From Limimaricola cinnabarinus (GTDB lineage: Bacteria; Pseudomonadota; Alphaproteobacteria; Rhodobacterales; Rhodobacteraceae), in contig NZ_KZ304952.1 in the NCBI RefSeq assembly GCF_002723615.1, positions 186,001 to 250,000 of the forward strand: DNA of 64,000 bases. Reading direction: 5' to 3'. The first letter of the stretch is position 1, and each line of letters begins with the position of its first letter. This document shows, piece after piece, positions 26,827 through 35,174 of the stretch. Below the pieces are notes generated by a model. The model was not told the origin of the DNA. It made no database searches and was given only the letters and a program-made list of their open reading frames with translations. The translations under genes were made by a program, and so were the position numbers.

Positions 26827-27126
26827 TCCGTTCTCCTCATGTTGGTCCACTGGCCCGCACGGCCGGGTCCGTCGACCGGTCCATGCCCTGCTGGCGGGGA
26901 TCTTTTGTCTTCTCTCGGCGCACGCGGCATCATGCCGGCACCGAGGGACGAATTGCGGCCAAAAACCGCGCTTCAGGGGCGCAACTTAGCGATCCAGAGG
27001 CGAGGAGCAAGTTGAATGCCCGGTCGGGCGTGGCTGACCCCCCGTCCCGCCCTGCCCCGGCCGGCCGATACGGCCCCGCGCGCGAAGGCGCCCGGAGCCG
27101 TGGTAGTGCAAGCTGAACGGGCCGCT

Positions 27127-28422
27127 TCAGGCGCCGGTGGCGCGGTCCAGCGCCCGGTCGAGATCGGCGATCAGATCCTCAGGGTCCTCGATCCCGATCG
27201 ACAGGCGCACCAGGTCGGGCTCGGCCCCCGCGGCCATCTGCTGATCCACCGTGAGCTGGCGGTGCGTGGTCGAGGCGGGGTGAATGATCAGCGAGCGGGT
27301 ATCGCCCAGATTGGCGACATGGCTGAACAACTCGAGGCTGTCCACGAGCTTGACGCAGGCCTCGTAGCCGCCCTTCACGCCGATGGTGAACAGCGCGCCC
27401 GCCCCCTTGGGCGTGACCTTGGCGACCCGGTGATGCCAGGGCGAGGAGGCCAGCCCGGCCCATGTCACGCGGTCGATGCGCGGATCGGCCTCGAGCCATG
27501 TCGCGACCTTCTCGGTGTTGGACACGTGGCGCGCCATGCGCAGGCTGAGCGTCTCGATCCCCATCAGCGCGTAATGCGCGGCCTGCGGGTTCAGCGTCAT
27601 GCCCAGATCGCGCAGCCCCACGGCGATGGAGTGGAAGGTGAAGGCCATCGGGCCGAGCGCCTCGTGGAAGTTCAGCCCGTGATAGGCGGGCTCGGGGGCC
27701 GCCAGCGAGGGAAACTTGTCCGAGGCCGACCAGTCGAACCTGCCGCTGTCGACGACGATGCCGGCGGTGATCGTGCCGTTGCCGGTCAGATACTTGGTCG
27801 CCGAATGCACGACCAGCGTGGCACCTTGGGCGATCGGGTTGCACAGGTAGGGCGTGGCCAGCGTGTTGTCGACGATCAGCGGCAGGCCGACCCGGTCGGC
27901 AAGCCTGGCCACCTCGGGGATGTCGGTGATGTAGCCGCCGGGGTTCGAGATCGACTCGCAGAAGATGGCGCGGGTGTCGCCGTCCACCGCCGCCTCGATG
28001 GCGTCGAGATCGTCGAAATCGACGAAGCGGGCCGACCAGCCGAAGCGCTTGATGGTCTGGCTGAACTGGGTGACCGAGCCGCCATAAAGCCGGGTCGAGA
28101 CGACGACATTGAGCCCCGGCCCCATCAGCGGGAACAGCGCCATGATCTGCGCCGCATGCCCCGAGGAGCAGCAGATCGCCCCCGCGCCGCCTTCGAGCGC
28201 CGCCACCCGGTCCGCCAGCGCCGAGACGGTCGGGTTGGTCAGGCGCGAATAGATGTAGCCGACCTCTTCGAGCCCGAACAGCCGCGCCGCGTGATCGGCA
28301 TCCTTGAAGACGTAGGAGGTGGATTGATAGATCGGCACCTGCCGCGCGCCCGTCGCCGGATCGGGCGCCGTGCCCGCGTGGATCTGCATCGTGTCGAAGC
28401 CGAGGCTGCGTTGTTCGGTCAT
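27127..28422 (-). CDS. metY: O-acetylhomoserine sulfhydrylase
   Basis: 431 residues, length and sequence typical of MetY. Conserved points include GYIYSRLTNPTVSALADRVA, the PLP-binding Lys210 in HSATKYLTGNGT, and the C-terminal SLIIHPASTTHRQLT and RLSIGIEDPEDL. It makes homocysteine from O-acetylhomoserine and sulfide in the cytoplasm, giving direct sulfide assimilation into methionine. The sulfur-uptake genes just upstream on the same strand (28600-30840) fit that role, though a 177-base gap separates them. Confidence 0.92.
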   Translation of the reverse strand: MTEQRSLGFDTMQIHAGTAPDPATGARQVPIYQSTSYVFKDADHAARLFGLEEVGYIYSRLTNPTVSALADRVAALEGGAGAICCSSGHAAQIMALFPLMGPGLNVVVSTRLYGGSVTQFSQTIKRFGWSARFVDFDDLDAIEAAVDGDTRAIFCESISNPGGYITDIPEVARLADRVGLPLIVDNTLATPYLCNPIAQGATLVVHSATKYLTGNGTITAGIVVDSGRFDWSASDKFPSLAAPEPAYHGLNFHEALGPMAFTFHSIAVGLRDLGMTLNPQAAHYALMGIETLSLRMARHVSNTEKVATWLEADPRIDRVTWAGLASSPWHHRVAKVTPKGAGALFTIGVKGGYEACVKLVDSLELFSHVANLGDTRSLIIHPASTTHRQLTVDQQMAAGAEPDLVRLSIGIEDPEDLIADLDRALDRATGA

Positions 28423-28599
28423 GTCCCTCTCCTTTTCGGTTTGGGCCAGAGGCTAGGGCGAGCCGGCGCGGGGCACAATATCGCATGAGACAGGCGGCCG
28501 GGGCCGCGCGCGGTGCTTCGTCCGCTCACCGGGCTTTGGCCACATGGCGGCAAGGCCCGCCCTGAAGCGTTCCTGCCCCGGGGCCGAAACCCTGCCCCG

Positions 28600-28770
28600 C
28601 TACTCGACCACCGGGGCCGCGCAATGCGCGCCCGTGGCAGCGAGGCCCGAGCCCAGCGCCAGCATCGGCGGCGCCTGGTAGGGGTTGAGCGGCGCGCTGC
28701 CCGCGAGATCCGCCGCGATCAGCGCCACGACGAGGCCGATCACCGAAAGCGCGATGGGAGTTCTCGTCAT
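28600..28770 (-). CDS. Small membrane protein of the YeeE/YedE cassette
   Basis: 56 residues, beginning two bases after the stop of the YeeE/YedE gene, with GAGGTGTGAGG spanning the junction, so translation is probably coupled. One hydrophobic helix (about residues 6-22) is followed by SAPLNPYQAPPM and a single Cys50. No family is recognised. Position suggests an accessory subunit of the sulfur transporter. Confidence 0.55.
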   Translation of the reverse strand: MTRTPIALSVIGLVVALIAADLAGSAPLNPYQAPPMLALGSGLAATGAHCAAPVVE

Positions 28771-28772
28771 CC

Positions 28773-29894
28773 TCACACCTCCAGCCCAAGCTTCGGGCGC
28801 AGCTTCACGCCCCAGTAGGATCCGAAGAAGGCCGCCGCGAACCAGGCCCAGCCATGCAGGCTGCCGGTCGAGATGCCCGAAAAGAAGGCACCGACATTGC
28901 AGCCGAAGGCCAGCCGCGAGGAATAGCCCAGAAGGAACCCCGCGACCACGGCAGCACCCCAGGCGAGCGGCGACAGCCGCGGCAGCTTCGCGCCCAAGCC
29001 CCCGCGCCAGACGCTCACGAGAAAGGCCCCGCCGATCAGGCCGATATTGGTGAGCGAGGTGACATCGGTCAGGATGCTCTGCTGCAGCCGTTCGGCATTG
29101 GCCGGCGCGCTCCAGAAGGCCGAGCCGGACAGATCGCCGCCCACCGCCTGCGCGCCCTTCGCGGCCCACAGGCCAAGGCCGTAGACGATGCCCCAGGGCT
29201 GGCCGGAGACGACGAGGTTGAGGATCGCAAGGAGGGCGATCGCCACCGCCGCGATCCAGAGCCTGCGCGGCACGCGCCGCGCCTGCGCCGGGGCCAGCCA
29301 CAACAGCAGCGCCGCGACGGCGGCAAGGCCCGCGAGCGTCGCCAGCAGGCCGCCGGTCCCCGACAGCGCCACCACCGGCGCGGTGCCCAGCGAGATCCAC
29401 CAGTCGAGATTGTAGGCCCCGGCGAAGCTGCCCAGCGCAAAGAAGGGCAGCGCCACCGCGCCCACGACGTTGCCGCTCCCGGCATTGACCAGCGTGCCCG
29501 AGCCGCAGCCCATGACGAGCTGCATCGCCGCGCCGAAGACGAAGGCGCCGCCGATCATCGCCACGCCGATCGGCGCATGGGCGCCGAACAGCTCCGCGCC
29601 GTTGCTGGCCAGAAGCGGAAAGGCGGCGAGCGCCACCAGCGCGATCGCCGCAAGCTGCGCCAGCAGGCCCGCGGGCTCGCGCCGCAGGATCATCGCGCGC
29701 CATGGCCCGGCAAAGCCGAAGCGCAGCCCTTCGAGCGCCACGCCGAAGCCCAGCCCGATCAGCAGCAGCGCGCCGTAGCGCGCCCCCGCCATGGCCGCGA
29801 CCGACAGCACCGCCGCCAGCGCCCCGAGGACCAGCAGGCCACGGGTGCCGAATGTGAAGCCGCCCCGCGGGGCGGCGATGCCGGTATCGGCCAT
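28773..29894 (-). CDS. YeeE/YedE (TsuA-like) sulfur-compound transporter
   Basis: 373 residues, about ten membrane helices. Two of the family's cysteine motifs are present: MGCGSGTLVNAGSGN (Cys130) and FGCNVGAFFSGISTGSLHGW (about residue 336). In TsuA-type proteins conserved cysteines relay thiosulfate through the membrane. Where E. coli YeeE has RFCLTGGFRD near its N-terminus, this protein reads LRFGFAGPWRA, with Gly60 at the expected first cysteine. It is encoded between a secreted rhodanese and a small membrane protein, consistent with uptake or handling of thiosulfate or a related sulfur species. Confidence 0.85.
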   Translation of the reverse strand: MADTGIAAPRGGFTFGTRGLLVLGALAAVLSVAAMAGARYGALLLIGLGFGVALEGLRFGFAGPWRAMILRREPAGLLAQLAAIALVALAAFPLLASNGAELFGAHAPIGVAMIGGAFVFGAAMQLVMGCGSGTLVNAGSGNVVGAVALPFFALGSFAGAYNLDWWISLGTAPVVALSGTGGLLATLAGLAAVAALLLWLAPAQARRVPRRLWIAAVAIALLAILNLVVSGQPWGIVYGLGLWAAKGAQAVGGDLSGSAFWSAPANAERLQQSILTDVTSLTNIGLIGGAFLVSVWRGGLGAKLPRLSPLAWGAAVVAGFLLGYSSRLAFGCNVGAFFSGISTGSLHGWAWFAAAFFGSYWGVKLRPKLGLEV

Positions 29895-29904
29895 GAAAGC
29901 CTCC

Positions 29905-30840
29905 TCAGAGCGCGCCGGTGATCTGGTTCAGCAGGTTCTGGAACACGCCGGGGGTGTTCTGCATCGGCAGCCCCGCCGCCGACCAGCCCACCATCGATTC
30001 CGGGTAGAGCTTCACGTCGTCGAGACCCGCAAGCTCGCTCAGCGCGAACCAGTTGGTCGCGGCCCAGTGCCCGGTGTTGCAAAACGAGATCAGCGTCTCG
30101 TCGCCGGTGAAGCCGCCCTCCTCGGCCAGCGCCAGCGCGGCCTCGGCGTCGATCAGCGTGGGGTCGTCGGAGAACCAGCTCGAATGGGTGAAATACTCCG
30201 ACTGCGGCAGCGTGCCGGGCCGCGCGGCGGCGGGATGCGCCTCCTCGCCCGCCCAGAAGCTTTCGGGGCGCGCATCGACCAATGTCGCCTGCGCCTCGCC
30301 CTCGACCACCTGCAGCACGTCGGCTTCGGTGGCGAGCCACTCATCCGAGAAGCTCACGGTGATCGCGCTTTCCTCCGGCTCGACGGCTTCGGTCGACAGC
30401 GCGTTGCCCGCCGCCTGCCATGCGCCGACGCCGCCATTGAGGATCGCCAAATCGCTGACGCCGCTCGATTTCAGGGTCCAGTAGACCCGCGCGGCGGCGC
30501 CGAAATCGGTCTCGTCGCGGCCCTGATGGGTGATCACCACCGGGCGGTCGGCGGAAACGCCGAGATCGCGCAGCAGCTCGGTCAGCTCCTCTTCGGAGGG
30601 CAGCTGGCCGGGGTTGTCGGCCGGCCCGCGAAACAGGCCGTAGGGGGCGGAGACCGCGCCCTCGACATGGCCTTCGCCGTAAGCCTCGCCGCGGATGTCG
30701 AGCACCAACGGATCGGTCGTCTCGATCAGCCCGGCCAGCTCCTCGGCGCTGACCAGCGGGCCGAAGCCTTGGGCGTCTTGGGCATAAAGGGGGCTGGAAA
30801 GGGTCGTCGCGGCGACCGCGACTGCGATAAACCTGTTCAT
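29905..30840 (-). CDS. Periplasmic tandem-rhodanese sulfurtransferase
   Basis: 311 residues with a signal peptide cleaved after LYA (residue 20). Two rhodanese domains: the first (about 28-145) is inactive, reading THQGRD where a cysteine loop should be; the second (about 165-300) has the active-site Cys254 in ISFCNTGHWAATNW. It likely transfers sulfane sulfur in the periplasm. It lies 10 bases upstream of the YeeE/YedE gene, so both probably act on the same sulfur substrate before or during import. Confidence 0.88.
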   Translation of the reverse strand: MNRFIAVAVAATTLSSPLYAQDAQGFGPLVSAEELAGLIETTDPLVLDIRGEAYGEGHVEGAVSAPYGLFRGPADNPGQLPSEEELTELLRDLGVSADRPVVITHQGRDETDFGAAARVYWTLKSSGVSDLAILNGGVGAWQAAGNALSTEAVEPEESAITVSFSDEWLATEADVLQVVEGEAQATLVDARPESFWAGEEAHPAAARPGTLPQSEYFTHSSWFSDDPTLIDAEAALALAEEGGFTGDETLISFCNTGHWAATNWFALSELAGLDDVKLYPESMVGWSAAGLPMQNTPGVFQNLLNQITGAL

Positions 30841-31042
30841 CGGATCGGCCTTTCGGGATGGGATATTTCCCTAGATCTGCCTCTTGGGGGCCGAGTTCAA
30901 CCGACCGTTTCGGCCGGGCCGACCCGGTCTCGACCTTCTGTTCGCCTGCGGGATGATCAAAGGAACGCCGGTTCCGAAAACACCCCCGAAACGGCGACGG
31001 GCGTTCCATAAGGGGCCTGCGAAAAAGACCGGGCCGCGGGGC

Positions 31043-32098
31043 TTATTCCGGCAGGTAGCGCTGCACGAGGTTCCAGCCGCTCTCGCTTGTCAGCCGGGTC
31101 AGCAGGGCGCGGTTGAGCGGCTCGCGCAAGGGCGAGTCCTCGGGCAAGGCGATGCTGACATAATGCGGATCGAGCTCCGTGCGCCGGACCTGCGTGTCGA
31201 AGGCGCCGCTCTCGGAGATCGTGGTCTGCAGCACCGGCCCTGCCGCGGCAACGGTATCGACTTCGCCCGCCTGCATGGCGCGCAGCGCCTCGGCCACCGA
31301 AAGATAGCGGCGCAGATCCACCCCTTCGGCTTCGAGAAAGCTGGCGCTGGTGGTGCCCTCGACGACGCCGACCCTCTGCTCATGGAACCGCTCTGGCAGC
31401 TGCACCGACTGGCGCATGTCGGTGAGGCTGACCACGGCGGCCGTCAGCGCCGCGCTGATCGCAAGCCCCGACAGCATCCACAGCATCGCCACGACCCGCC
31501 CCGACAGGGTGATCGGGGCCTTGTCGCCATAGCCGATGGTGGTCAGCGTCACCCCCGCCCACCAGAACCCGTCGCCCAGGCCGCGCAGCGGGCTCCTGGA
31601 GAATTGCCCGTCATTGCGCCGCCGCTCCAAAAGCCACATCAGCGCGCCAACGGCCAGAAGCAGCACCGAGATCCCGAGCACCAGCCGCAGGAACTGCCAG
31701 GTCAGAAAGCCCTGCGCCACGTTCAGCACCATCGAGCGCTGCTGCGTCGCCACCCCCATCGTCGCGGTGTGCAGCGGGTGGGTGAAATCGAGCCGCGCCT
31801 CGGCTTCGGGCGTGGCATCGACCGCCAGCGCGGCATGGATGCGGTTTCGGGCCAGCGCATCGGCCACCTCCCCGCCTTCCACGTCGCGAAACTCGTAGGC
31901 CCAGCCCTCGGCCTCGGCGGTGAGCCGCCACAGATCGACGGCGAGGCCGAGCCAGGCGCCGTCATTGGTGCGCGTGGCATAGGGCGGCCGCTCGAAGACG
32001 CCGATCACCAGCGGGTCGGTCCGCGACGGGGCCTCCTGCGCTTGGGCGTTCCCGCCGATCACAAGAAGGAAGAGGAGGGCCGGAGCGAGGAACTTCAT
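31043..32098 (-). CDS. GluR0-like ligand-gated potassium channel
   Basis: 351 residues from the ATG at 32098 (GAAGGAAG upstream), with a signal peptide ending AQA. A periplasmic-binding domain (SBP_bac_3 type) is interrupted by a channel module: helix about 137-156, pore loop with the potassium selectivity filter TTIGYGD (186-192), helix about 203-225. The second binding-domain lobe follows. This lobe-pore-lobe order is that of prokaryotic ionotropic glutamate receptors such as Synechocystis GluR0. The ligand is probably an amino acid or related compound. It stands alone between the rhodanese and TRAP genes. Confidence 0.85.
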   Translation of the reverse strand: MKFLAPALLFLLVIGGNAQAQEAPSRTDPLVIGVFERPPYATRTNDGAWLGLAVDLWRLTAEAEGWAYEFRDVEGGEVADALARNRIHAALAVDATPEAEARLDFTHPLHTATMGVATQQRSMVLNVAQGFLTWQFLRLVLGISVLLLAVGALMWLLERRRNDGQFSRSPLRGLGDGFWWAGVTLTTIGYGDKAPITLSGRVVAMLWMLSGLAISAALTAAVVSLTDMRQSVQLPERFHEQRVGVVEGTTSASFLEAEGVDLRRYLSVAEALRAMQAGEVDTVAAAGPVLQTTISESGAFDTQVRRTELDPHYVSIALPEDSPLREPLNRALLTRLTSESGWNLVQRYLPE

Positions 32099-32141
32099 GG
32101 GGCTTCCTTCGGTGATGGGCATGGCCTTCACCCATCGTTCG

Positions 32142-32168
32142 AGGGGGCGGTCGGGTTCCGCCGCCCCC
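32142..32168 (-). terminator. Hairpin after the TRAP operon
   Basis: An 8-bp stem (GGGGGCGG at 32143-32150 with CCGCCCCC at 32161-32168) lies about 15 bases past the DctM stop on the minus strand. No T-run follows, so its strength as a terminator is uncertain. Confidence 0.4.
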
Positions 32169-32183
32169 CTTCGGACCCTTCGC

Positions 32184-33464
32184 CTAGCGGTAGATCAGCG
32201 TCGGCAGCCACATGGTGATCGCCGGCATGAAGGTGATCAGCCCGAGCACGAGGACCAGCGGGATCAGGAAGGGCGCGGTGGCGACGACGCAGCGCTCGAA
32301 CGGGATCCTGGCCACGCGCGCGAGCACGTAGAGCACCATGCCCACCGGCGGCGTGAGCAGGCCCAGCATCAGGTTCAGCACCATGATGACGCCGAAATGC
32401 ACCGGGTCGATGCCCAGCTCGATCGCCACCGGCAGCAGCACCGGCACCAGGATGGTGATCGCGGCGACCGTCTCCATGAAGCAGCCGACGATCAGCAGGA
32501 TGAGGTTGATCAGCAGCAAAATGACCCATGGCCGGTCCGAGGCCGAGAGCAGCATCCCCGCGACCGCCTCGGGCACCCGGTTCGAGGTCAGGATCCAGGC
32601 GAAGATCGCCGCCGCGCCGACCACGAACAGCACCACCGCCGTGGTCTCGATCGTGTCGAAGCTCACCCGCAAAAAGCGCCGCCAGGTCAGGGTGCGGTAG
32701 ATCACGAGGCCGAGGAACATCGCCCAGGCGCAGGCGGCCACGGCGGCCTCGGTCGGGGTGAAGGCCCCCGACAGGATGCCGCCGACGATGATCACCGGGG
32801 TGAGCAGCGACAAGAAGGCCCGCCCGAAGGAGGCGGTCAGCAGCGCCATCTCGAAGGGCTGGTCGCGCGGAAAGCCCCGGCGGCGCGCGAAGAAGGCGAT
32901 CATCAGCATCAGCGACACCGCCATGACGATGCCCGGCACGAAGCCCGCCGCGAAGAGCTGGCCGATCGAGGTGCCCGCGACCACGCCGTAGATCACCATC
33001 GGCAGCGAGGGCGGGATGATCGGCCCGATCGTCGATGAGGCGGCCGTCACCCCCACGGCGAAGCCCGGATCGTATTTCGCGTCGCGCATCGCCTTGATCT
33101 CGATCGCGCCGAGCCCGCCCGCATCGGCCACCGCGGCACCCGACATGCCGGCGAAGATGACCGAGGCGCCGACATTCACATGACCCAGCCCGCCGCGCAT
33201 CCAGCCCACCAGCGCCAGCGCGAAATTGAAGATCCGCTCGGTGATCCCGGCGGTGTTCATCAGGTTGCCCGCGAGGATGAAGAAGGGCACCGCCAGCAGC
33301 GGGAAGCTGTCGACCCCGTTGATCATCCGGTGCGCCACCACCATCGGTGGCGGCATGCCGCTGGCGAGGATGAAGACCAGCGAGGAGCCCGCAAGCGCGA
33401 TCGCCACCGGCACGCCGAAGAGCAGCAGCGCGAAGAGGATGGTGAAGAGAATGGCAATGTCCAC
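32184..33464 (-). CDS. dctM: TRAP transporter large permease (DctM)
   Basis: 426 residues from a GTG at 33464, selected because AGGAGCG precedes it and translation then begins with the first membrane helix (VDIAILFTILFALLLFGVPV). The family signature is complete: NPYF-like FPLLAVPFFILAGNLMN, SGAAVADAGGLGAIEIKAM, TAASSTIGPIIPPSLPMVIY and LGLLTPPVGMVLYV. It forms the ion-coupled channel of the transporter with DctQ and DctP. Confidence 0.92.
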   Translation of the reverse strand: MDIAILFTILFALLLFGVPVAIALAGSSLVFILASGMPPPMVVAHRMINGVDSFPLLAVPFFILAGNLMNTAGITERIFNFALALVGWMRGGLGHVNVGASVIFAGMSGAAVADAGGLGAIEIKAMRDAKYDPGFAVGVTAASSTIGPIIPPSLPMVIYGVVAGTSIGQLFAAGFVPGIVMAVSLMLMIAFFARRRGFPRDQPFEMALLTASFGRAFLSLLTPVIIVGGILSGAFTPTEAAVAACAWAMFLGLVIYRTLTWRRFLRVSFDTIETTAVVLFVVGAAAIFAWILTSNRVPEAVAGMLLSASDRPWVILLLINLILLIVGCFMETVAAITILVPVLLPVAIELGIDPVHFGVIMVLNLMLGLLTPPVGMVLYVLARVARIPFERCVVATAPFLIPLVLVLGLITFMPAITMWLPTLIYR

Positions 33465-33475
33465 GTCGGGCGCTC

Positions 33476-34051
33476 CTAGTCCATCGCGCGCACGGCATCC
33501 GCGTGCTGTTCGGGGTCGATGAGTTTGCTGGTGCCATGGCGCAGATGCAGCCAGGCGTTGCGGATGGCATAGAGGGCCATCGCGGCGAAGCAGGCGGCGA
33601 CGAACCAGTAGACCACCGATTTGGGCACGTCGATCGAGACCATCATCTGCCGGGTCCGGCCCGCGAGCTGGCCCGAAAGATAGGCCAGAGTGGCGTAGAA
33701 GGAGATCGAGACGAGGTCGATCAGCGCCTGCGCGATCCGGCGCAAGGGGCGCGGCACCCAGCGATAGAGGAACTCGACCGCGATATGCGCGCTCTTGCGC
33801 ACCGCCATGACCGAGCCGGTGAAGGTCACCGCGATCAGCAGGAACCGCGCGATCTCCTCGGTCCAGCCGAGCGAGTCGTTGAGCACGTAGCGGGTGAAGA
33901 ACTGCAGGAAGACCACGAAGGCGAGCGCCCAGAAGATCACCATGACCAGCGCGTCGTCCCATCGCAGGTCCGACAGGTCGATCTCCTCTTCCTCGAGATG
34001 CAGCGCCGGGTGGATTTCTTCCGGCTCGGGATGTGTTTCGGCTGGCTTCAT
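33476..34051 (-). CDS. dctQ: TRAP transporter small permease (DctQ)
   Basis: 191 residues. An acidic cytosolic N-terminus (about 30 residues, Glu-rich) precedes four membrane helices with the DctQ motif LNDSLGWTEEIARFLLI. It pairs with DctM, whose GTG start follows 11 bases after this stop, so the pair is tightly coupled. Confidence 0.9.
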   Translation of the reverse strand: MKPAETHPEPEEIHPALHLEEEEIDLSDLRWDDALVMVIFWALAFVVFLQFFTRYVLNDSLGWTEEIARFLLIAVTFTGSVMAVRKSAHIAVEFLYRWVPRPLRRIAQALIDLVSISFYATLAYLSGQLAGRTRQMMVSIDVPKSVVYWFVAACFAAMALYAIRNAWLHLRHGTSKLIDPEQHADAVRAMD

Positions 34052-34136
34052 GGTCAGGCGTCCCCGGGGGCGTGAGGACCGGCCCCGCCTCGGGGGCCGG
34101 TCGGTCAGGTCATGCGGCGCGAACGGATCGCGCGGC

Positions 34137-35138
34137 TCAGCCGTCCTGGCCGATGGCCTGCAGCCGGTCGTAGGTTTGCTGGTCCCAGGTCGCCATGTCG
34201 CCCATGTGCATGGCCTTCACCGCCTCGATGAAGGGGCCGCGATCCACCTCGTTGACGGTGACGCCCTGCTCGCCGAACCATTCCACCAGCTCGGCCTCCT
34301 GATCGCGGATCGCCTCGGTGGCGCAGGCGGCGGCGTTGTCGATGGCGGTCGAGAGCGCCTCCCGGTCGGCCTCGTCCATGCTGCTCCAGGTCGGGCCGCC
34401 GACGATGGTCAGCAGCGCGTCGGTGATGTGGCCGGTGAGGTTGATGTCCGACTGCACCTCGTAGAACTTCTTGGCCTGGATCGTCGGCAGCGGGTTTTCC
34501 TGCGCGTCGACCGTGCCCTGCTGCAGCGCGAGATAGACCTCGGCAAAGGCGATCGGCGTCGGGTTGGCGCCGACGGCTTCGGGAAACATCATGTAGAGCG
34601 GCGCGTTCGGCACGCGGATCTTGAGCCCGTCCATGTCGCCGGGCGCGGTGACCGGCTTGTTCGAGGTCACGTGGCGGTTGCCGTAATAGGTCAGCGCCTC
34701 GATCTGGTTGCCGGTCGCATCGGCGTAGCCCTGGCTCAGCTCCTCGAACAGGTCCGAATTGCGGAAGGCGTCCCAATGCGCGTAGTCGCGGAACATGTAG
34801 GGCGCGCCACCGATGGCGATGGGGCCGTAGGCGCGGCCGGCGAAGAGCTGGCCGGTATAGATGATGTCGACGGTGCCGAGGCTCAGGCCCTCGTTGATGT
34901 CGACCTCCTTGCCCAGCGAGGAGGCCGGGAAGACCTCGATGCCGTAGCGGCCCTCGGTCGCGGCGACCAGATCCTCATGCGCGTCGACGGCGCAGCTGTG
35001 ATAGGCCTCGCTCGCCTCGTAGACATGGGCCCATTTCAGCATGCGCTCGGCATCCTGCGCCATGGCCGGTGCGGCGGCGGCGAGTGCCGCGGCCGCGGTG
35101 GTGGCCAGCGCGATCGTCTGGGTCAGCTTCGGTGTCAT
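34137..35138 (-). CDS. dctP: TRAP transporter solute-binding protein (DctP)
   Basis: 333 residues with a signal peptide (ALATTAAAALAAAAPAMA). DctP-family marks include SLGKEVDINEGLSLGTVDI, GLKIRVPNAPLYMM with the substrate carboxylate-binding Arg, and AFAEVYLALQQGTVDAQENP. It captures a carboxylated compound in the periplasm for the DctQM permease. The identity is unknown; the dehydrogenase domain encoded upstream suggests a 2-hydroxy or 2-keto acid. Confidence 0.92.
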   Translation of the reverse strand: MTPKLTQTIALATTAAAALAAAAPAMAQDAERMLKWAHVYEASEAYHSCAVDAHEDLVAATEGRYGIEVFPASSLGKEVDINEGLSLGTVDIIYTGQLFAGRAYGPIAIGGAPYMFRDYAHWDAFRNSDLFEELSQGYADATGNQIEALTYYGNRHVTSNKPVTAPGDMDGLKIRVPNAPLYMMFPEAVGANPTPIAFAEVYLALQQGTVDAQENPLPTIQAKKFYEVQSDINLTGHITDALLTIVGGPTWSSMDEADREALSTAIDNAAACATEAIRDQEAELVEWFGEQGVTVNEVDRGPFIEAVKAMHMGDMATWDQQTYDRLQAIGQDG

Positions 35139-35174
35139 CGGTCTTCCTCCCTGGTTGATGTCTGACGTGGCCCG

